Origin: Priapulus caudatus
Taxonomy: Eukaryota; Priapulida; Priapulimorpha; Priapulimorphida; Priapulidae
Reading direction: 5' to 3'
Assembly (NCBI RefSeq): GCF_000485595.1
Contig: NW_014577654.1
Coordinates: 165,302 to 198,226, forward strand
DNA length: 32,925 nucleotides
Positions within the stretch are counted from its first letter, which is position 1. Every line of letters starts with the position of its first letter. A program made the position numbers and the translations under genes. Under the pieces are notes generated by a model. The model did not search any database, had not been told where the DNA came from, and was given only the letters and a program-made list of their open reading frames with translations. Positions 24,101 to 32,600 of this stretch are shown piece after piece.

Positions 24101-26643
24101 GTCAGTACGGTTCTGTCCTCGTGCCACCAGGGATGACTCGAGTACGTGTTCGTCAGCCGCAAGGTCGATAGCGTCGGTTAGCGTAACAGGGTTACAATAA
24201 GCAACAGTTTCTGTGTGTGGACTAATTGAAGTCCATCTAGAGAAATGTCAACGAGGCGGCCCTGCGTCTCAGCCGTCGAAATTCGATCAGCCGGTATCGC
24301 TCGCAATGCGAGAGTGAACAATTTGTCGCCATACGGGCGAATATGTTTGCCGCGATGCTGCTGGAAAATTTTAAGCTCATTCTGACCGTCTACTTCGCGC
24401 AGCGGATCGCGGAAACGTTTCATTAATTGCTCAGTAAGTTGTTCCCAAGTCATAGCAGGCCGCTCGATAAGGAGGCGGTGGCAAAATTCGGCGGCATGAC
24501 CTCCGAGCGTAGATAGGCCAAATACGCGCAACGACGTAGTGTCGAGATCCAATTCCAACTGTCTCCAATTTAAACTGCTGAGCCAGTCATCGAAAGTAAT
24601 CGATAATGGTTCATTATCGCCAGTGTAACGCGGAACTGAAGTCTGAGCTTCCGCGACACGTAGCCCGTGTTGAAACGAGGCAGCGGCAGATTCAACTGTT
24701 GGGCGCAATAACTTGCTAAATAAATGCGCGATATCCGCGATGTCATACTGAGCTGACTGAGGCGGCTCCATGAGAGAAAGGGGTTGAACGACGGACGCTG
24801 TTAGGGAATAGGGGTAGATTACTCGAGCAACAATGATATCAATTATTAGACCGGTAAGCCATCTTGATATGTGCGGAGGCGTGCGATCAACTAATGCACG
24901 TAGCGTGGAGACCGTAGCATTCGCACACGACGCGCATAAGTCAGGAAACGACGACAGTAATAAATTACAAGAACTAACATGGCAGTAAGTAACCTAACCA
25001 TAATGGCTCTTAGATCTAAACCGGCAAAGGTTAGTTTTACTTACCCAGCCGACTATACGGTGCTGCAATAGGATCGTCGGTCACGAGTGATAGACAAAAG
25101 TTAGTGACGGCACAGTAATCGTATAGGAAGCACCATGGGAGTGGCCACGCAACCAGGAACTTGAGCGACACTCACAGCACCAAATATGTAACGCCGTTAT
25201 ATGCGTTATTGTTTGTGAAGGTTTACTAAGTCAAAGCCATAGACAAGAGAAAGCCAGATGTTATACCATGATTAGACGTTTAATGCAGATTTAGTCGGTT
25301 ACAACTGTTGTCGCGGCCGTGACCGTTTGTGCCTGGTTGTGAAGCAGATCTCCTCGATGCTTCCTGGCTCCCGGATTTTATACCCACAGGCACGACCTCG
25401 ACCCACGCATGCGCCGTACGACGTACACACTACCGTGACATTTGCAGTGGAGATTATTGTGTTATAGCTCGGTGCCTCAGATGCGGACAGTCCAGTTAAT
25501 TCTATTACAGAGTTAATTTTATTACAGAGAAACACGGATACTCTTGTTAGTTCTATTACAGATAAACACGGACACTCTAGCTAATTCTATTACAGAGTCC
25601 CTCCGTGGATCCGCTCAAGTCAAAGGTGCCGGCTAATAACCTTTCGACGCCCATCTCGCACGACCCCCGTTGGGAGTCGTGGCACATACACGCCGACTCA
25701 ATAGCCTCCACTGTGTCAGGATGCCGACTCAATAGAGCCAGAATGCCGACACAGCGCTCCCACGGCGCATTTGCACAACTTCCAACAGAGTCGTAGCGCT
25801 GGTGGGACGAGATAGCGGCTCTTGTGACTGTAACTCAAATACAGAATGCCGACTCAATAAAGCCAGAAACTGCAACTCAATTACAGAATGCCGACTCAAT
25901 AAAGCCGGAATGTCGACATAGCACTCCCACGGCGCATTTGCGCGACTTATTGCAGTCGTTGCGCCGGTGGGATATAGTTATACACAGCTATAGCGTAGAT
26001 ATACATAGATACACATACAGATATACATAGATATAGATATAACTCTGTTACACATAAACTAAACAAACAAGCTCTCTGTCCATCTGTACTATCTCTACCA
26101 TCTACTACACACCCATAAGAAACGTAGGAACACGTCTGCACTTATATAAATAGTGGCATGCTTGTGATCTCCTGTGGTGTCCTTCCACAGTGACTATCTA
26201 GAACAGGAATTACAACAAGTTTCCTGATATTATATCGGAGCTTTGTTAAAATTTAGGTTGTAGTAGGTAAATTTAGGTTGGATGTGTCTATGGCAATGAC
26301 CTAAGTGTCGGTACAACGTTTCCTGCCCTTAATACGCATGGACGGCCCAAGTCCCTTTTTCTGTACAACTAACAACTTTCAGTTTCAAAGAGGTGGCAGT
26401 TGTTTATTATGATGCAGTAACCATTGCATTAGCAATTAGACAAAGTAATTCAATTGACCTGCATCTTCGGCAGTTATAGAGATTAAATCAGCTAGCAAGA
26501 TGCTGGATTGTAATGCGTTGAATATCTATTAAAATCAAGGTAATTGACATATAACTACATTGCGCTGCCAATAATCGCATGGTAATGGTGCCAAATACCC
26601 TTATAACAAGGTGAAGGACATCACCCTCTTCCATCTAACCCAC

Positions 26644-26676
<33 letters not shown>

Positions 26677-29600
26677 ATAAGGCAAGGTGACGCTAGCTGT
26701 CAACATCATGCAGGCGACGGGCGACTTTCAGGTGACGGAAGGCGAGACGCTCGTCGCCAGGGGGCGCATCACGGCGCACGCGAGTCTCGACATACCCGAG
26801 CCGCTGAAGCTGAAAGGTCATGGCGAGCCGCTGCCGCTATGTGCCGATGACGTGTACAAGGAGCTGCGCATGTGCGGCTACGACTACAGCGGCGAGTTCC
26901 AGGCAATCGTCGCGGCGTCTCTCGATCGTACGTGCCGACGTGCTTTGCTTTATGGGTTCACGCAGCCATGGGGCGGGCCGTTACAATGTAGGAGGGTGGG
27001 CGTCCGGGAACGAAATATGATGGCTTCAGACGCACGTATAACTAAGTATAGTAACTTCTAATAAAGTACAACTAAGTATGAAACAAACATATGATGAAGC
27101 TAAGTAATTGAACCCCACATGTTTATGTATCATACTTGCTGCACGGTGGACTTGTTTTTCTTCAGTTTCAGATGCGAAGGTCGCATGGACGGGTAACTGG
27201 GTGCAATTTGTTGACAACATGATGCAGCAGATAGTGAGGAGCATGTACACACGCACGTTCCGTCTGCCCACCCGCATCCGACACATCAAGATCAATCCGA
27301 TGCTGCAACGACAACGGCTGCAGAGCAGCGGCAAAACAACAGGTGGCCGCACTGTGCGGTGTTGTTAGTGCGGGGGCGTGCATGCTTAATAAGGATTCAG
27401 TGTGACACTGACGTGCTGACAGGCATTCTCAGTCTGGCATTTCATGGTGCTGCGAGTGCAGGTCAATTCCAGCATAACCTGTGTGCAGAAACAATTGATC
27501 CGTGTGTAGCGCTGTCAGGTATATCATCATGCATTGACCATTGTGTGTCAAAAATAGCGCACGCTCGTTCAATCACAGCTGCGCGGGGGTCTAGATAAAA
27601 CTGATCGAGCACCTAAATGTGAGGCTCAGTCCTTTTAGACATGCACTCTATTGAAACTGACTCTTGCTCTCTTTACTGAACGCTTTCCCTCATCTTACTA
27701 TTACTGGGACACTTGGAAAAGGCGCGTCTGAAGCATTAATTGTGGATGCAATAGCAGAAATTATGCATTTCGCATCGTTTGAAATTAGTACGAAAATGTG
27801 AATACATGACTTTTACTCATTTTAATTTCTCGGTTTTGTGTTTAGTGTTACACTCGCACGTCAATCACGTGCTCAACAAGTGCACAGCAGGTGGCGTTGA
27901 GATCACGGACCTGCACACGAGCCTCGCACCGCGGCGCCACCGTCACGATTCGCCGACGCTGGAGCGGCACGTCTTTGTGCCGTACGTTAAAGAGTTGAGA
28001 GACGCAGCGCTGGACGGATATGTGAGCGCTTGCGAGGAGGTGTGTGGCCGCATCGCCCGCGCTCTTGCCTCCACCGGTGGCGCCACCGTCCCCAACCCTT
28101 GCCTCCTCGCCAAGATCCGTGAACGTACGCAGAACCAGTCGGACGCGGTCGACTCCGGATTCCGTGACCCCGAGGTCGCCTATGATGTCGGTACACCGTC
28201 GATGGCGGGCGCCTTTCCCTCCGCCGCCTCCTCCTCCCCTGCCCCTATCTTCAGCTTTCTCACCAATACTTGCAAGCGTATGCGGTCGGACGTGGAAAAC
28301 TCCTTGGAGATGGTCAAGGTCGCAGCCCCGCCGGCAGAATCCTACCCTGCATTGTCACGCGCCGCTCTCCACTTGCTGAACAAGATGGCGGAGATTGTCG
28401 CTGCGGGGTCAGACGGGGTCGTTGACGCGCTGTGTGCGGCGGCGGGTGAGGCAGAGGGCGCGGACGCCCTCCACCAGGTGGCGTTCTCTGGGCGCAGCCT
28501 GAAAGTGTGCGTCGACGTCGCACTCGAGAACCTGCACACGGGGCTGTCGCGGGTCAAGGTCGTGGAGGTCGAGCCAGGCGAGCAGCGCCACCTATCGGCG
28601 GAGGTCGCGGCGATGATGTGCACGCAGCCGACGGTAGATGTGGAGCGGGTCGTCTGCCGTGCGCGACCGACCGTCACCGACGACGACGACGACACGGTAG
28701 CGTGGGACGTCGCCGCGGGCCCGCCGCCCGCCGCCGCTGCTGGCGCCTCCCTCCTCGTACTTGATAACGTGTTGCACCGGAGCAGCAACCCGCGCGCGAC
28801 CCTCGAGGGGGCGCTAGTGTGCGTCGGTGAGCACGGCTTCCTGCTCGTTGCCGAGCGGGCGCCGGACTTCCTGCCGGGAATACTCCTCGATGCGCTGACG
28901 TCACGGGAGGTGACGCTGCTCGCGGCTGACGCATGGAGGGACTTGTTTGTAGAGGCTGGGCTGGAGGTGGTTGCTGTGAGGTCGCATGCGCGCATAGGAG
29001 CTCTGTTCCTGCTGAGGAGGCGGAGGAGGAGGAGGTCGGGGAAGGGAGAGGAGCCCCGTGTGGTGAGCGTGGATGCACAGGACTTCAGCTGGGTGGACAC
29101 GCTGAAGGAGGAGATGAAGGTCAGTGTCTCTATTCTCACGATGGGGAGCGTCGTATCATGTGATGATGAGTCATTTTATTTGGCACAAGAATTTACGGTG
29201 TTATCATGAAATTGTGTTAATTTTAGTCTAGCATCTAGGGATTGTTAGGCAAGTAAAAGAAAATTGTGTAATTATTAAACAAAATTGAAAGGTCCTAAAT
29301 CAACCTACATGTGCGTTGTTTTGTGGCAGGTTGGAGAATCAGGCTCCCGTATCTGCCTAACAGCTAACGACCGTGCAAGTGGCATTGTAGGAATGGTCAA
29401 CTGTTTACAAAGGGAGCCAGGTGGTGACAGAATTAGGTGCAACTTTATATGTAGGGCCTATTGTTTAATGATTATCAACTCCTGTGTCTGTTACTACTGC
29501 ATAGGTCAAGAGTTAAGCTAACAAATATTTCTTCCTAACACTATTAACACCAACACCAAGAATAATTACATGCATGCACGCATGCATTCATATTATAATA

Positions 29601-32600
29601 AATTACTAATAACATTATTAATCTAAGTAAATGTTTAGCTTACCATCTGCATGTACTCGCCATCCAAATACAATCTGCTTGTCTGCATAGGTGCGTGTTA
29701 GATGAGGAAGGGATGATGGAGGTTGGAGGCAAGAGGTGGGAGGAGATGTGCAGGAGAGACTTGGTCATGAATGTATACAGAGAGGGACTGTGGGGTTCAT
29801 TCCGTCACCTGCCCTTCAACCAAGGTATGACCCGGCTATCACAGGCAGATCTCTTAAATTGACTACGTCACGAATTTTCCATGGTAAAATTTGTAAAAAA
29901 AAAATTTGTAATTAAAAGTAAGAACTAACGATACTAAATATATCCTCAAACTCTCACCTGATAAAAATGTTTTTACGTTGGTTAAATTTGCAAAAGTCTA
30001 GAGGATTTGGTAATTTCTGTTGTCTAACACTATTCCCCCAGTACTGTTCAGATACTGGCGTCTCTCTGTTTTTCACCGGAAAATTAGGGCATATAAAGAA
30101 GGTATATAAGCATGAAAAGTAAACAGAAACACTAATTGTATTTTCATACATTGCAAATTCATACATTGCAATTTTATTTTGTACAAATAACACACAAATA
30201 TACTACTTCATGGTGCTAGAAATTCGTGACGTAATCACTTTAAACGTGCGACCATTAACTGCTGTAATATACTAGTGAGGGTCATCAAGATTCACATTTA
30301 TATTTAACTTCTATATCGCTTTTATACGGTGACGTGAAGATGAAGTAATGATATGAGCAGATCATGCTGTGTTCACCCGTATGTGTGTAAATACTGTATA
30401 AATACCGTTCCAACACACATGTTCGCAGATGAGGATGGAACCAAGATGGCCGAGCACGCGTACGTGAACGTGGCGACCCGTGGCGACCTCTCCAGCCTGC
30501 GCTGGTTTGAGTCTCCACTCAAGCACTGGGCGTCGATGACTGACGACAAGCACAAGGAGCTGTGCTCTGTCAGCTACGCCTCGCTCAACTTCAGAGATGT
30601 GATGCTGGCAACCGGCAAGCTGCCACCGGATGCCATTCCAGGTACGTCATCGATACTTCACAGGTTAATTACATATGTGTGGTACTAGTGGGGATTAAAA
30701 TTATTGAGCAAGAGTTTAGAAGAAGAGGGAGGGGAAGACGGCAGATTAGGAGGAGGAGGAGGAGGAGGAGGAGGAGGAGGAGGACGAGGGGGAGGAGGAG
30801 GAGGAGGAGGAAGAGGAGGAGGATGTACGGTTGGGGTTTTGTCAGATGCATCCAGATATTCACCGGAAGTCAATGACACCATTATTGTCCTTTCTGCTTC
30901 TATATTCCTTAGCCTCCTTCGTTCTCTGACACAGTGATTAAACTCTCAGTGTCGTGATCGTCAGATGTCGCTACTGTTGTTATAGGTAACATGGCGCTGC
31001 ATGACTGTATCCTCGGCATGGAGTTCTCCGGTCACAGCAGCGATGGAAGGAGGATCATGGGATTGCTGCCAGCTAAAGGTCTGGCGACGACCGTCGACGC
31101 TGATATCAAATTCACGTGGCCTGTGCCTGAGTCGTGGACGCTGAGAGAAGGCGCTACCGTGCCTGTGGTTTACGCGACAGCCTACTATGCTCTTATAGTA
31201 AGGGGCAAGCTGAGAAAAGGAGAACGGTATGCATCCTGATGGGATAATAGGTGTGGAAGTGCAGGAAATTCATTTCTCAACTCTTTTCACGGAGAAATAG
31301 GAATGGGTGGTTGATTACCTAGAAATATAAAGATGGGTGATGACCAAGTTGTTTAAAGGTGACTGATCACTAAAGTTACATATAGATGACTGATTATCAA
31401 CGAGTTATTCACAGATTGCTAATCAGCAGGGATTTATAAGATGGTAGCTCACTGGAGATGTTTAAGATGAGTGCTGTGCTAATTCTACCCTGCTATCACA
31501 GGGTGCTGATACACTCTGGCAGTGGGGGTGTGGGGCAGGCGGCCATCTCGGTGGCGCTGCACCATGGATGCGAGGTGTTTACAACCGTCGGCTCGCATCA
31601 GAAGAGAAACTATCTGAAGCACAAGTTCCCACAGCTGCAGGACAAACACTTCAGCAATTCACGCGATGCTAGCTTCGAGCAGGAGATCCTGATCGCCACC
31701 AAGGGAAAGGGTAACAGCAGTCACTCACACCTATTATTATAGCGTAGACACCGTCAGTACTGTTCTACATGATGTGGGGGAGTAGGGATGGATTAGGGTT
31801 GCTGGGGAAATTCTTCATCTTTACAAGACATATGTTCTACCTGTACCACGTTATGCTGCCATATTTGAAAAAATCCCGTCGGTAGTAAAACTTATTGACA
31901 TGGTTGCGTTTATACGTTACATGTCGACTCATCATGAACATAATTATATACGCTACAGATAGCTATAGATATGTTATGTATAGATACTAGAGTAGTATCG
32001 GTACCTCGCCGTAGCAGATGGATAACTGTCAAGTATAAATACACAAAGCTATATAACAAGTACACTTACAAAATATTACATTGTAGTTTTATCACAACAA
32101 TAGTGATGCAGATACGCAAACGATTGCGTTTGCTGCCAATACACCAATAGCACAGATATATGGAAAGCTTTTATTATATTTAAGTACATGGCGATTGTGA
32201 TATAAGCAAAGCAAATGAGATAAGATCATGCCACACCACCCGGCGTTTCTGTTGGTAGTTATCTAGACTATGTCTGGCTATATTTTATTTAGGTACATGG
32301 AGTTTGTGATGTATGCATTGCACAAACGAATAAATGTAACAAATAATAAACTATGAATAATTTATAATCAATACCTAAATAAACTCAATAACTAAAACAA
32401 ATTTAAACAGATAAAATCACCGACGCCATCCGTGTCTCTTGCAGGTGTTAACGTCGTGCTCAACTCGCTGGCAGATGACAAGCTACAGGCGAGCGTGCGT
32501 CTCCTCGCGCAACATGGCCGCTTCCTTGAGATCGGCAAGTACGACATGTCGAGCAACACGCCGCTAGGCATGGCAGTCTTTCTACGTAACATCGCCTTTC

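Larger units (their letters stand above)
18638..26052 (-). mobile_element. Ty3/gypsy-type LTR retrotransposon, degenerate, antisense in FASN intron 10
   Basis: A 7.4-kb element reads on the minus strand. It has two LTRs (876 and 866 bp) beginning TGTAACAGAG in element orientation, a CATA direct duplication at both outer flanks, a primer-binding site after the right (5') LTR and a polypurine tract before the left (3') LTR. The internal order is Gag, protease, RT, RNase H, integrase; integrase after RNase H places it with Ty3/gypsy rather than Ty1/copia. No env frame was seen. Several frame changes, an in-frame stop at 22540-22542 and a changed integrase catalytic residue show it is not autonomous now. 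The intact FASN exons around it suggest that these lesions are real decay and not read errors. Confidence 0.93.

Noticed and set aside
28342-29139. 265-codon minus-strand open frame opposite FASN exon 13
   Set aside because: The plus strand encodes FAS in this interval; the opposite frame is Ser/Arg/Thr-rich with no domain and follows from high GC content.
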